This document shows, in pieces, positions 1-8,644 of a DNA stretch of 33,325 bases. The notes under the pieces were generated by a model. It was not told the origin of the DNA and made no database searches. It saw only the letters and a list, made by a program, of their open reading frames with translations. A program made the translations under genes and the position numbers. Within the stretch, counting starts at the first letter, position 1; each line of letters opens with the position of its first letter. The DNA comes from Okeania sp. SIO3I5 (lineage in GTDB: Bacteria > Cyanobacteriota > Cyanobacteriia > Cyanobacteriales > Microcoleaceae): contig NZ_JAAHHT010000008.1 of assembly GCF_010672085.1 (NCBI RefSeq), forward strand, positions 50,599-83,923, given 5' to 3'.

Positions 1-90
1 GGGGGAGGATGGGGAGGATGGGGAGGATGGGGAGGATGGGGAGGATGGGGAGGATGGGGAGGAGGGGGAGGATGGGGAGGATGGGGAGGA
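1..90. repeat. Tandem 9-bp array, unit GGGGAGGAT
   Basis: About ten near-perfect copies of a G-rich 9-mer run from the first base of the window, so the array probably extends upstream. The unit differs by one base, on the opposite strand, from the CCCATCCTG unit of the array at 11768-11946, so both belong to one minisatellite family. The period is a multiple of three, so any reading frames through it are artefacts. No gene is associated with it. Confidence 0.95.
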
Positions 91-440
91 AGAATTCTGT
101 CTACATTCATAAAAAAGTGTATTGAAAAATACTCTTTTCTCCTGAAAAAGCCGATTCAAGACTTAAACATAACTCCTCTATGTTGTCAAGTTTTATGTTA
201 AGAAAGATGTTTATAAAGCATAGCTTGGAAAGGGGGGAGGGGGAGCGTCGGGATGAAAGCCTGGGCCTGGATTCGGATACCTTCATAAGCTAAACGTTCA
301 TATGCCCAAGACACAAGCTAGGAGCATTTTGTTATTATCAATGTCAACACAGGGGGAGGAATGTCAAGAAATTATCTTATAGCTCATGGGTAAATCAGAA
401 GCTATAATTATAGGTATCTAGGTACTTTAGCTCCAGAAAT
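91..440. other. Intergenic stretch, no clear gene
   Basis: Contains a G-rich patch (231-246) and AT-rich sequence. On the minus strand about 75 bases (roughly 240-318) read open as an anonymous peptide fragment, but with a stop immediately upstream and no recognisable family. It may be a coding remnant; I cannot identify it. Confidence 0.4.
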
Positions 441-869
441 TTATTCCGTCCAATCTTCAATAACTAGACCTGGAATTAGGGAGAAATCTCGCTTGTTACG
501 AGTTACCATTACCCCATTCACCGAAATGGCAATTGCAGCAATTCGTAAGTCTTTCTGGAGCCTTTTTTTATTAAGTTGCTTGTTTTCTTTCAGCAAACCC
601 TCATAACAATTGTAAGCCTCAGCATCAAAATTCAGTATCCTAATATCCTTAAAATATTCCAAATTTGTCCATAATTTGGTGTAAAGTCTCACTAATTCTG
701 TAGATTCAGAAGCACTGTTAATTTTAACAATCCATCCGTTAAAAATTTCCTGAACTGTAACAACGGTAATAGCTAAGTTTGGCAAGACTCAATTTACCCT
801 AGAACTGACTACCTTGTTTCCTTCGAGTAGGTGGGAAACATGATTGGTATCAAGTATCCAAACTGTCAT
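441..869 (-). pseudogene. VapC-family PIN-domain toxin, broken by an in-frame TGA
   Basis: Reading from the ATG at 869-867 gives MTVWILDTNHVSHLLEGNK, a classic PIN N-terminus with the first catalytic Asp in LDTNH. Codon 27 is TGA (791-789). The same frame then continues with LAITVVTVQEIFNGW, a middle region around LRIAAIAISVNGVMVTRNKRDF and the C-terminus GLVIEDW. The total of 142 codons suits the family. PIN toxins are Mg-dependent RNases neutralised by a cognate antitoxin, here the gene at 1011-1367. A shorter product could start at a TTG at 785 but would lack the catalytic Asp. Likely a pseudogene by point mutation; readthrough or sequencing error are alternatives. Confidence 0.85.
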
Positions 870-888
870 TATTTCTCTGATTATTAAT

Positions 889-997
889 AGACATCTCCAG
901 AAAAGAGGGAACAGGGAACAGGGAACAGGGAACAGGGAAGAAAAATTGATAATTTATGGATAAGAATTGATTTTAATTTTTATTTTTGGAGATGTCT
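889..997. mobile_element. 109-bp MITE-like element with internal GGGAACA heptamer array
   Basis: Perfect 11-bp terminal inverted repeats, AGACATCTCCA (889-899) and TGGAGATGTCT (987-997), enclose about four copies of GGGAACA (907-938) and an AT-rich tail. TAATAG overlaps both borders (885-890, 997-1002), consistent with a target duplication. It lies exactly between the antitoxin gene and the vapC pseudogene, which in such operons normally abut. A diverged copy of identical length, sharing the AT-rich tail, lies at 31121-31229. Confidence 0.7.
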
Positions 998-1010
998 AAT
1001 AGTTATCTAA

Positions 1011-1367
1011 CTAAACTTCTGGAATTTCATCATCGTTAGCTAAACGTTCTTTTCTAAGACTTTCTGCAATCTCAGCAAAGTCAGGATCATCCTGAAAAAC
1101 TCCGGCAAATTTTACCCAAGGATTCTCCGGTTGTTTAGAAGGTTGCCATTCAATTTCTACTGGAATAATCTCTAGTTTTTCCAAATGAGTATGTAAGATT
1201 TCGTTCAATTTTTCTATAGCTTCTTCTTGTGTTGAAGCTTCTACTTGGCAGTTAGGAAGTTCCAGAAAAGATGCACTTATTTTTGTTTCATTAGAGCGAT
1301 CGAGCAAAATATGAAACTTCAGGGGAACTGACTGAGATATTTTTCCTGTTGACACTTTGCTCACCAT
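1011..1367 (-). CDS. Antitoxin-like protein paired with VapC (HicB-like N-terminal fold)
   Basis: 118 residues. The N-terminal half (FHILLDRSNETKISASFLELPNCQVEASTQEEAIEKLNEIL) has the beta-strand/helix pattern and the 'leaf-P-x-C/A' motif of HicB-like domains. The C-terminal half, with ENPWVKFAGVFQDDPDFAEIAE, is the acidic tail seen in small cyanobacterial proteins encoded just upstream of VapC toxins. It is upstream of the vapC pseudogene on the same strand, now separated from it by the 109-bp element. I infer it is the toxin's antitoxin and the tail is the toxin-binding part. The gene is open and looks intact although its toxin is broken. Exact family name not certain. Confidence 0.7.
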   Translation of the reverse strand: MVSKVSTGKISQSVPLKFHILLDRSNETKISASFLELPNCQVEASTQEEAIEKLNEILHTHLEKLEIIPVEIEWQPSKQPENPWVKFAGVFQDDPDFAEIAESLRKERLANDDEIPEV

Positions 1368-1442
1368 AAATTCTTCATTAACTCAAATTTTATTCAATTA
1401 TAAAGGATAATTTTATTTTACACAAATTCCAGGATTTTCTAA

Positions 1443-4400
1443 CTATTTGACTTCCTCTTGACACACTTTTAATTTCTCTTTTTCTTGGGGGTGGGTGGTT
1501 AAATATTCTTGCAACCAATCGCATCCTGTTGCTAATAGTTCGTTTAAGTGTTTATTCTGCCAAATAAACACTTTGCTTCGACCTGTTGCTATATATTTAC
1601 CATCGGGGGAAAATACAATTTGATCTTGGCGTTCTTCGGGAATTGTATATTTAGCAATTTGTTGTCCGTCAAGAGTCCAGATGGTTAATTCATTGGGATA
1701 ACCTAAAACTGCAATTTGCTGACTATCAGGACTAAAAGCTATACCATTAGGAATTTGTTGCAGTTTAATTTGATTAATTAATTTTCCAGAAAAATCCCAT
1801 ATTTTGATTGAATGCTCTATACTTATTGTCGCCAAGAGTCTATTATCCGGGCTAAAAAAGACATCCATAATCTTGTCTTGATCGTCAATTTTAACTATTT
1901 TTCTAGTGTTTATATTTCTCAAAGACACATTTTTTCCACCTATATCCCATGTTACCAAATACTGACTATCAGGGCTAAATTTTGCATTATCTTCCATAAA
2001 AAGCCATTCCAAATTTTTCACATTGACGAAAAATTTTTCTCGAATTATTGTTTTTTCTGTTCCATAAACGTCATGTAAATTCCTGACTTTGATTTTAACA
2101 GTGGTACCAGGTTCTTCCATGAGCAGTTTGTATATTTCATTCACATTTTTTATGTCAGAAATTTCCTGATCATCTATTTCTACAATTCTGTCATCACTCC
2201 TTAAACCCGCTTTCATTGCTGTAGAATTTTCTAGAACCATAATTATTTTCACCTCGTCATCATTGGCACCTTTAGGAGCTAATAAAACACTTGGTATTGA
2301 AAATATCTTCTCTTTCTTATTTGAAGAATCTTCAGTGCTTGCATCTAATGGATTAAGTAAGTTTCCAGAAACACCCCATAGCTTAGATATTCCATCGGTT
2401 GAAATTGCCAAAATGTATTTACCGTTTGGACTAACTAACACTCGACGCAAAGTAACAAGGGAATTATCTTTAAATTCCTTGACTTCCTGGGTAGATAAAT
2501 CCCAGAAGCGTAGGCGGTCTAGATCAGAGAATTTAGCTTCAATTGTAGCTACCTTGCTGCCATCTAAATTTGAACTATAATATCGATGAGCTACATAGTT
2601 AGTTGCACTTGTCCAAGTAGTTAATACTTCTTCATAAGGGCTAACACTTGTTTCTAGTTGAGAAATTAAATCGCCTTCTAAATCAAATTTTTTGATGCCG
2701 TCTTTAATAACAAATACTATAAATTTGCCATCTGGAGTTATGCTTGCAACATTAGAAATTGTACTGGAATTAGTCCAATATTTCGATTTCATTAAACTTT
2801 CTCCTACATCAATTCTTCTTTTTTTTCTCCGTTGCCAATCCCAAATATCTACATAATTATAATTACCATCGTAATGTTTGCTAATTACAATAAGTTTTTT
2901 ACCATCTGAACTATACCTTAAGTCAATAAAGCCTTTTTGTCTGAACTGGTTAATTTCCCTTTCATAATTAATTGGCAACTCCATAAAATTAAAATTAGGT
3001 TTGGCTTTATTAAACAACTTAATTCCACTTCCTCCAGAAATAGCAATTTTTTTACTATCCAGACTGTAGCTTAAATTAAAACCATGAAAACCATCCATTG
3101 TTAATTTATCGATGAGTTTTCCTGATACAGTATCATAAAACTTTACCACTCTTTTATCAAGGATTACTATGGCTATTTCTTTGCCGTCGGGGCTAAAACT
3201 AACATCACCAGAAAGTTGCCCCATATTCCCATAAAAACCCAGATCTACCACTTTTTTACCTGATAAATCCCAAAGTTTTGGCGCAAGACCAACAATTTTA
3301 TCTGAACTAATATCTGTCCCCAAAGTTAATATTCGCTTTCCATCAGGACTAATGGCTATTTTAATAATTTCGTTAGTGTTAGCTTTAAATTCTCTAGTTT
3401 TTTCCAAAGTTTTTAAGTTCCAAAATTCTACTGAACCGTCTGTGTGTCCTATGGCAATCTGTTCACCATTACGGGTCAATTCTAAACTAGATATAGCTGA
3501 CTTTGTGTCTATTTTTAGGTATGTAGTTTGATTATTTAGTATATCAAAAAAATTTATCTTGTTAACCGGAAAAGGTGCTATACCAAAAACATACTTGCTA
3601 TCTGGACTGAATTTGATTTTACTTCCAGTAAATAGTGATGGAAAAAATCCCTCCGTTATTTTTTTTCCAGAAAAATCCCAGATTCCAAGGTTAAAAGTTC
3701 CCCCATAAGTAGTAGCAATATATTTACCATTAGGACTAACTACTAAATCGTTTATCTTTTGGTTGTTAGGCATCTTCCATTCAGCCAGTTTTTCACCTGC
3801 TAAATTCAAAATTATTACTTTACTGTAAATATAAGAAACAATTTGCTTACCATCAGGAGTAAAAAAAACTCGCGAAATGGCACTATCACTCTGAAACTCA
3901 TTTTTCTCTCGAATATTGCTAGTAATAGTCTGCAACGCTAACAAAGGTTGAGTAGTCGGATAATTCCCCAACTTTTCATCATCTTTTACCAATTTTTTCA
4001 ACTTTTGCCCTGCATCCATCGCTGTCATTAAAGCACTAATTCCACCTTCCCCAGACTGAAATTGATTCAATGCTAAATTACTCAAACTATCTACTTCATT
4101 AATCAAACTTTGTCTTTCCGCACTTTGCCACTGCCACACCATCCCCACGGCAAATAATGACACGATCGCCAAACCACCAGTCAACCCAGAAATAAGTTTT
4201 TGCCGCTCTCTCTCTCGTCTTTTCCTACTTTTCTCAACATACCTCCTCTCTTTCTCAGGAATTTTTTGCTCTCCTTTTTCCAACCAACTTTCTGCCTCTT
4301 TTAACAAACCTCCTTGCAACAAAAAGTCATCCTTCTTTTCCTGTTCCCACTGACTCAAATTATCCCTTAATTTCTCTTGCCAACGTCGAAATTCCCAATC

Positions 4401-6668
4401 TTGCTCTATCCAATTTTTCAACCGACTCCAAGCACTAATTAAAACTTCGTGAATTAACTCTACAGAAGCAACATCTTTTTCTTTATTTGTCACTACCAAA
4501 CGCTCGTCCGCAAACTTAATTACCAACTGCCAATTTTCTTTCCCAATATCTGCAAAAGTGGCAATTTTCCGAGTCGCAATCTGACGAACTTCCCCAGATT
4601 TTTCCTGACTTATAGGTTGTACTAATTGAGTGAAAATATATCGCGCCTCCTCTTTTGACTCCTGACTTAACTGACAATAAATCTTTTCGGCATAATCCCC
4701 TAAAACTTGAGTCAAACCCCCAATCTTTTCATAACTATCCAGAGAAATTACTCCATATTTTTGCTTTTTCCATAACTCCTCTAAAGCAAATTGCAGCATG
4801 GGTAAATGACCAGAATTTTGCCGATAATCTTGAATCATTCTGTTAGTCAACTCATCGGCAAATTCCACTTCAAACTTTTGAGCAGGGAGAGCGATCGCCT
4901 CCTTCAACTCCTGATCATTCATAGGAGTAATTAACTTATCCCGTTCATCAAAAATCTTACCCAAATCTTCATCCAAAACTAGAGATAAAAAATCTGCCCG
5001 TAAAGTCAAAACAATTTTCCAACTCTCTTGCCGAACCGCCTCAACTAAACCTGCTAAAAATGACCGACGTTTCTCCTCAGAACATAAAGTATAAAGTTCT
5101 TCAAATTGGTCAATTACCAACAAAATTTGACAACCTTTCTTTTCTTGCACAATGGCAGTTAAACATTTAGCTAACTCCCCAGAATTAGCCTCCAAATTTA
5201 CCACCAATTCCAAAAAAGCCAAATTATTTGCAATTAAATTCGGTGAAATTTTCCCCAATTCCTCAGCCAAATTTTCCCAAGGATTCGGACGAGGAAAACC
5301 AGGACGAATTTTCACCACAAAACGAGGTAAAAATTCCGTAGCTTGAGCCAACCATTCAGGTATTAAACCAGCAGCAACCAAAGAAGATTTCCCACTACCC
5401 GAAGCACCAATAACAGCAACTAAATTTTGCCTTTCCAGCTTTGACAATAAAGAATTAGTCAACACTTTCCTGCCAAAAAATATCTCTGTATCATTTTCAG
5501 TAAAAGCACTCAATCCTTTATAGGGAGAACTCTGATTTTTTCCTCCTAACTCCCACCAACGAGGAGGAATTTCCGCAGGATTTTGACATAAAACAGGCAA
5601 CCAACTCACACAAGGAAAATCTTTTTCTAATATTTGTAACCTTTGCCGACTCTCTCGCAAAGAACTATATAAAGATAAACCTTGAGTATAATTTTCCAGA
5701 AAATATTGGAGAAACTTCGGAGCAATAACTACAGGTAAATTTTCCCGCATCACAATAATTTGCGGTAAATGTAAATCCTCACCTTCTGCCAATTGATAAG
5801 CCAAACCCAAACCATCACAACTATTAAAAATCGCCAACTTTAAACCAGACTTAACAGCTTGTAAAAGATGATTTTTTATTTCAGAAATAGTCAAAACATC
5901 TTGAGCATTAATTTGAATCGTACCAATACTGCCATTATCTTTAGTTTTGCCATGACCAGCAAAAAATAAAATATCCCAAGATTTTTGCCACAAAGGTTCA
6001 TCTAATTCGGAACGTTGAGGTTCTATTAACCAACAAATTTCTGCATCAGGAATTAATTCCCGAATCACCTTTTCATCAGCATCAGTTCCGGCATTATCTC
6101 CCAAAATAACTAAAATTTTTATCTTGTCTTTTTTGTCTAATTTCTTAGTCGTATCAACTCGCTGAAAATTAGGAGAAGCGATGGAAATTTCAGCCTTCGG
6201 AAAATCCTTTAAAAAATCCCATTCATGCCAAGGCAAACGTCGTAAACCATAATTTTCAGTTGCTAATAAAATTCTCGTACTTTCCGACTTATCTAAATTA
6301 TTCCGAAGCAAAACTTCTATCGGTTGAAAATCAGAGTCACCCAACCAAGCATTGAAAGTTTCAGATAATAAATTAGCAGCATTTTTACAAGCGGCAAAAG
6401 CTCCATTTTTATCATTATCAGAAATATTAGTAAAACCAGCTTTAGATTTTAAACGGTTAGAAAAAAAGACATCTAAATTTGTATATAAACTTTGCCAATG
6501 ACGATACTGCTCTAAAATTTCAGAATGTGGAGGTAAATGTGCTGACTTGCTAGCGATCGCTAATAATGGTTCATTTTTTATCGAATCTACATCCTGGCAA
6601 ATTTCACCCCGCACCCAAAAACCCTGGTGAAATCCGCCATCAATATTAAGAGTAACTAACTTTCCCAT
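1443..6668 (-). CDS. CHAT protease-nSTAND1 ATPase-WD40-PDZ-WD40 giant signalling protein
   Basis: 1741 residues from the ATG at 6668, preferred over an upstream in-frame start at 6788 because AGGAG lies just upstream and the extension is repeat-derived (HRGCHRGQDACATR). Residues about 110-360 form a CHAT caspase-like domain with His239 in FFAGHGK and Cys284 in FNSCDG. An nSTAND1-type P-loop NTPase follows: SPYKGLSAF linker at ~391, Walker A GASGSGKSS 421-429, Walker B LLVIDQFEE 516-524, winged-helix region to ~760, then a basic coiled segment and one transmembrane helix (~825-844). From ~930 come degenerate WD40 blades (repeated FSPDGK), interrupted by a PDZ-like domain at 1458-1551 (MKAGLRSDDRIVEIDDQ), then more blades and the usual GCDWLQEYL tail. 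CHAT proteases fused to STAND ATPases are suspected regulated-death or defence effectors; the WD40 part would sense the trigger. Monocistronic. Membrane anchoring is inferred. Confidence 0.9.
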   Translation of the reverse strand: MGKLVTLNIDGGFHQGFWVRGEICQDVDSIKNEPLLAIASKSAHLPPHSEILEQYRHWQSLYTNLDVFFSNRLKSKAGFTNISDNDKNGAFAACKNAANLLSETFNAWLGDSDFQPIEVLLRNNLDKSESTRILLATENYGLRRLPWHEWDFLKDFPKAEISIASPNFQRVDTTKKLDKKDKIKILVILGDNAGTDADEKVIRELIPDAEICWLIEPQRSELDEPLWQKSWDILFFAGHGKTKDNGSIGTIQINAQDVLTISEIKNHLLQAVKSGLKLAIFNSCDGLGLAYQLAEGEDLHLPQIIVMRENLPVVIAPKFLQYFLENYTQGLSLYSSLRESRQRLQILEKDFPCVSWLPVLCQNPAEIPPRWWELGGKNQSSPYKGLSAFTENDTEIFFGRKVLTNSLLSKLERQNLVAVIGASGSGKSSLVAAGLIPEWLAQATEFLPRFVVKIRPGFPRPNPWENLAEELGKISPNLIANNLAFLELVVNLEANSGELAKCLTAIVQEKKGCQILLVIDQFEELYTLCSEEKRRSFLAGLVEAVRQESWKIVLTLRADFLSLVLDEDLGKIFDERDKLITPMNDQELKEAIALPAQKFEVEFADELTNRMIQDYRQNSGHLPMLQFALEELWKKQKYGVISLDSYEKIGGLTQVLGDYAEKIYCQLSQESKEEARYIFTQLVQPISQEKSGEVRQIATRKIATFADIGKENWQLVIKFADERLVVTNKEKDVASVELIHEVLISAWSRLKNWIEQDWEFRRWQEKLRDNLSQWEQEKKDDFLLQGGLLKEAESWLEKGEQKIPEKERRYVEKSRKRRERERQKLISGLTGGLAIVSLFAVGMVWQWQSAERQSLINEVDSLSNLALNQFQSGEGGISALMTAMDAGQKLKKLVKDDEKLGNYPTTQPLLALQTITSNIREKNEFQSDSAISRVFFTPDGKQIVSYIYSKVIILNLAGEKLAEWKMPNNQKINDLVVSPNGKYIATTYGGTFNLGIWDFSGKKITEGFFPSLFTGSKIKFSPDSKYVFGIAPFPVNKINFFDILNNQTTYLKIDTKSAISSLELTRNGEQIAIGHTDGSVEFWNLKTLEKTREFKANTNEIIKIAISPDGKRILTLGTDISSDKIVGLAPKLWDLSGKKVVDLGFYGNMGQLSGDVSFSPDGKEIAIVILDKRVVKFYDTVSGKLIDKLTMDGFHGFNLSYSLDSKKIAISGGSGIKLFNKAKPNFNFMELPINYEREINQFRQKGFIDLRYSSDGKKLIVISKHYDGNYNYVDIWDWQRRKKRRIDVGESLMKSKYWTNSSTISNVASITPDGKFIVFVIKDGIKKFDLEGDLISQLETSVSPYEEVLTTWTSATNYVAHRYYSSNLDGSKVATIEAKFSDLDRLRFWDLSTQEVKEFKDNSLVTLRRVLVSPNGKYILAISTDGISKLWGVSGNLLNPLDASTEDSSNKKEKIFSIPSVLLAPKGANDDEVKIIMVLENSTAMKAGLRSDDRIVEIDDQEISDIKNVNEIYKLLMEEPGTTVKIKVRNLHDVYGTEKTIIREKFFVNVKNLEWLFMEDNAKFSPDSQYLVTWDIGGKNVSLRNINTRKIVKIDDQDKIMDVFFSPDNRLLATISIEHSIKIWDFSGKLINQIKLQQIPNGIAFSPDSQQIAVLGYPNELTIWTLDGQQIAKYTIPEERQDQIVFSPDGKYIATGRSKVFIWQNKHLNELLATGCDWLQEYLTTHPQEKEKLKVCQEEVK

Positions 6669-7555
6669 AACTGCTCCTAAATTTATCAGAATCATGTACA
6701 AGCTAAATAGTAAAAATCTTGTGGCGCAGGCATCTTGCCCGCGATGGCATCCACGATGGCTGTACTTCCTAACATTCGTATTCGTCAACTTGAATTATAG
6801 TGCTACAAGCAAGTCAGGAATTTCTACCTGCTCCTACCCTTCAATTTTTAGATACTATCAGAACAAATTTGTCAATAGTTATAATTGCTTAAGCAGCGAC
6901 ACCTGTTCAAAATTAGTTTTTTTGAGATTTATTCAACCGTAGAAAAGGTATAAATTTTTGCACCCTATATTAACGAAAAATAGAAGGTTGTAGCTTTTTC
7001 AAGGGAAAATTTCTTATTTTTAAATACAAGATGAGCACAATAAACTATGTATCTAGATGATACCAAATCGCTGAAATAACGCAAGTACGTGAAATATTTT
7101 GTAACAATTAGCCGAAATCAGAGATTTTTTTGATAAGCAGAAAAAATAATAATAGTTGATTATATTTTTTTTACTTATACTTTTGCGTTCTTGCGGGAAA
7201 CTGTTTTTTAATTTTGGTCAGAGAAGAAAGCGATCGCAACTTCTGTAAGAAAGTGAAGATTTTCAGTAGGGAATCAACAGAATAAGTAATTAATGCCGGC
7301 ATAAGCACTTAAATGGTTAGAAATAAAAGCTTATGACAGTTATAGCGCTAGGGAACAGGGAACAGGGAACAGGGAACAGCCGACTTTCAAAGGCTTTTCC
7401 GTTTGTCATGCTGCGCAAACAGGATTTAGAAATGTCAAACACCTTAATGCGTAGTGCTATATATGAGTTTTTTTAGTGCAGTAGAAAATCCATACGAAAA
7501 ACTTTGGCACAGAATAGGTAATTAATGCAGGCATAAGCACTTAAAGTAAAAATTT
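6669..7555. other. Intergenic region with dispersed repeats
   Basis: About 890 bases with no credible gene. It holds a copy of the common cyanobacterial repeat reading GGCGCAGGCATCTTGCCCGC (6723-6742), which adds spurious codons upstream of the CHAT gene. It also holds a GGGAACA heptamer run (7351-7379), a degenerate GCTGCGCAAACAGG repeat (about 7410-7424), and the direct repeat pair described separately. The promoter of the CHAT gene should lie near 6670-6800. Confidence 0.6.
7277..7545. repeat. Pair of 37-bp direct repeats bracketing a heptamer array
   Basis: The sequence at 7277-7313 recurs at 7509-7545 with two mismatches; the shared core is GGCATAAGCACTTAAA. The 195 bases between them contain the GGGAACA array and a degenerate hairpin repeat. 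The pair could be a large target duplication or two copies of one dispersed repeat. Confidence 0.75.
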
Positions 7556-7888
7556 TTAATTAACAGCAAAATCATAAAATTGTCGCACAAAAGGCGAACG
7601 AAAAGCCAAAACAATATCAGATTTTGGCACACCTAAATCTAATAATTGTTGAGCAATTCCTTGCTCAGTAAAATCTTGCTGAATCCATATCTTCCCATCT
7701 TTAATATCAACATGAATAGAACAACCATAATCCCGTTGTTCATTTTGCCAACGCCAAGAAATTAAGAGGTAATGATTTCTTTCCGAATCCAAAATCAGTT
7801 GTGTTTCATATTGTGAATCTTGAGTATGATATTGATAGTGTTCTTTAACTATTTGCATGACAATTTCTGAATAATTTAATCGCTCCAT
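7556..7888 (-). CDS. xisI: XisI-family protein
   Basis: 110 residues, full length for the family (about 111). The middle (GCSIHVDIKDGKIWIQQDFTE) and the C-terminus (VPKSDIVLAFRSPFVRQFYDFAVN) are diagnostic. XisI was named as a factor controlling excision of the fdxN element in Anabaena, but most cyanobacterial copies are unlinked to any element; XisH/XisI pairs behave like two-gene accessory modules and some authors suspect a toxin-antitoxin or nuclease role. Its ATG overlaps the last 13 nt of the xisH reading frame, the usual arrangement, but xisH here is destroyed, so this gene is an orphan. Confidence 0.9.
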   Translation of the reverse strand: MERLNYSEIVMQIVKEHYQYHTQDSQYETQLILDSERNHYLLISWRWQNEQRDYGCSIHVDIKDGKIWIQQDFTEQGIAQQLLDLGVPKSDIVLAFRSPFVRQFYDFAVN

Positions 7889-8326
7889 AAAACAATTACC
7901 TCTTCTAAAGGATCGAAAATTAGTAATTTAACTTGATAGGTACTTACAGAATAATTAATAATTAATAATTAATAATTAAATATAGCAATGTGCGCTGGCA
8001 GATTTACACATTTGGTGAAATTGAAAAAAAACTTTTAATTTCTACTGGTATTGTTTGACCAAAAAATAAGGTCTCAAGCCTCCCTTTTTAAGGGGATGAA
8101 AAAAAATTAAGTTCAATATTTCAAGCCTTTGACTTTCCTAGGTCATGCTGCGCAAACAGGCAAAGGTACTGATAACTGATAACTGATAACTGAAATGACC
8201 ATCTTTTTGTGCACCAATAGCTCGTTCCCCACCTATATCAATGTATAAAGATATTTTAGTGCTAGGCTTAATAAATAGAGGATCGTCCGTAATTTTCCAA
8301 CCATCTTTGATTAAAGCTGATTTCAA
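7876..8326 (-). pseudogene. xisH: xisH, split into three fragments by repeat insertions and a deletion
   Basis: Three pieces of XisH can be read in three different frames. (1) 8326-8193: KSALIKDGWKITDDPLFI through ERAIGAQKDGH, near the N-terminus. (2) 8060-8007: GQTIPVEIKSFFSISPNV, containing the ExK of this PD-(D/E)XK-like family. (3) about 7950-7876: YQVKLLIFDPLEEVIVLW then TAA, overlapping the xisI start. Between 1 and 2 lies a 129-bp insertion (8064-8192) with a hairpin and an ACTGATA array. Between 2 and 3 lie a TAATAAT array and an apparent deletion of about 50 codons. The first ~10 codons are also lost to a TAATAAT array. No functional product is possible. Confidence 0.88.
8064..8192. 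mobile_element. Composite small insertion within xisH
   Basis: Interrupts xisH between KDGH and GQTIPVEIK. From the right it holds an ACTGATA heptamer array (8168-8194), a hairpin CCTTTG...CAAAGG (8126-8166) and, near 8066-8097, an inverted partial copy of the TTACC...GGTAA dispersed element found at 8494, 9638 and 24181. Boundaries fall in runs of A, so they are approximate. It is direct evidence that these repeats invade genes. Confidence 0.65.
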
Positions 8327-8347
8327 TAATTAATAATTAACAATTAA
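8327..8347. repeat. TAATAAT-type simple repeat
   Basis: One of several short arrays of this kind (also 7951-7980, 11021-11041, 24150-24180). It replaces the first codons of xisH and abuts the next element. Confidence 0.7.
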
Positions 8348-8493
8348 TAATTACAGCAATGTATGAGGATGGTGAGGTACACTTAATCTATTTGCAGTTC
8401 AGCCTTCTTATCTTTAACAACCTGGAAGGTTGAACTGCCAAAATTACCAAATAAAATTTTGTACCTCACGCGCCTCCGAAATTGCTGTAATTA
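8348..8493. mobile_element. MITE-like element with ~33-bp imperfect inverted ends
   Basis: The ends (8348-8380 and 8461-8493) are inverted copies with about three quarters identity, both starting TAATTACAGCAAT and ending GTGAGGTAC. A nested inner stem pairs GCAGTTCAGCCTTC with GAAGGTTGAACTGC, so the whole 146 bp can fold as a cruciform. End fragments recur at about 24953-24976 and 28937-28956. No coding capacity. Confidence 0.7.
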
Positions 8494-8589
8494 TTACCTC
8501 TTATTTTTAATAAGAGGATTGGTTAAAAGGATTTTTTTTCTTTTTTTATCCTTGAAAGGAGAGGCTTTAAACCTGATTTTTTTCGGTAA
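8494..8589 (+). repeat. Dispersed two-hairpin element, copy 1 (TTACC...GGTAA)
   Basis: 96 bp starting TTACC and ending GGTAA. It contains a perfect hairpin CCTCTTATT/AATAAGAGG and a second hairpin TCCTTGAAAGGA followed by GAGGCTTTAAACC. Related copies are at 9638-9783 and 24181-24277, with a partial inverted copy inside xisH. It directly abuts the preceding element. Confidence 0.8.
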
Positions 8590-8644
8590 CAACATGATGA
8601 AAAAAGTCTTGAGCTGGCATAACTTTAAAATCAATCTAATTTAA

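Noticed and set aside
6694-6942. 82-residue plus-strand ORF upstream of the CHAT gene
   Set aside because: Built largely from a dispersed repeat and overlapping the promoter region of the CHAT gene.
8459-8644. 61-residue plus-strand ORF
   Set aside because: It runs across two repeat elements and has no recognisable domain.
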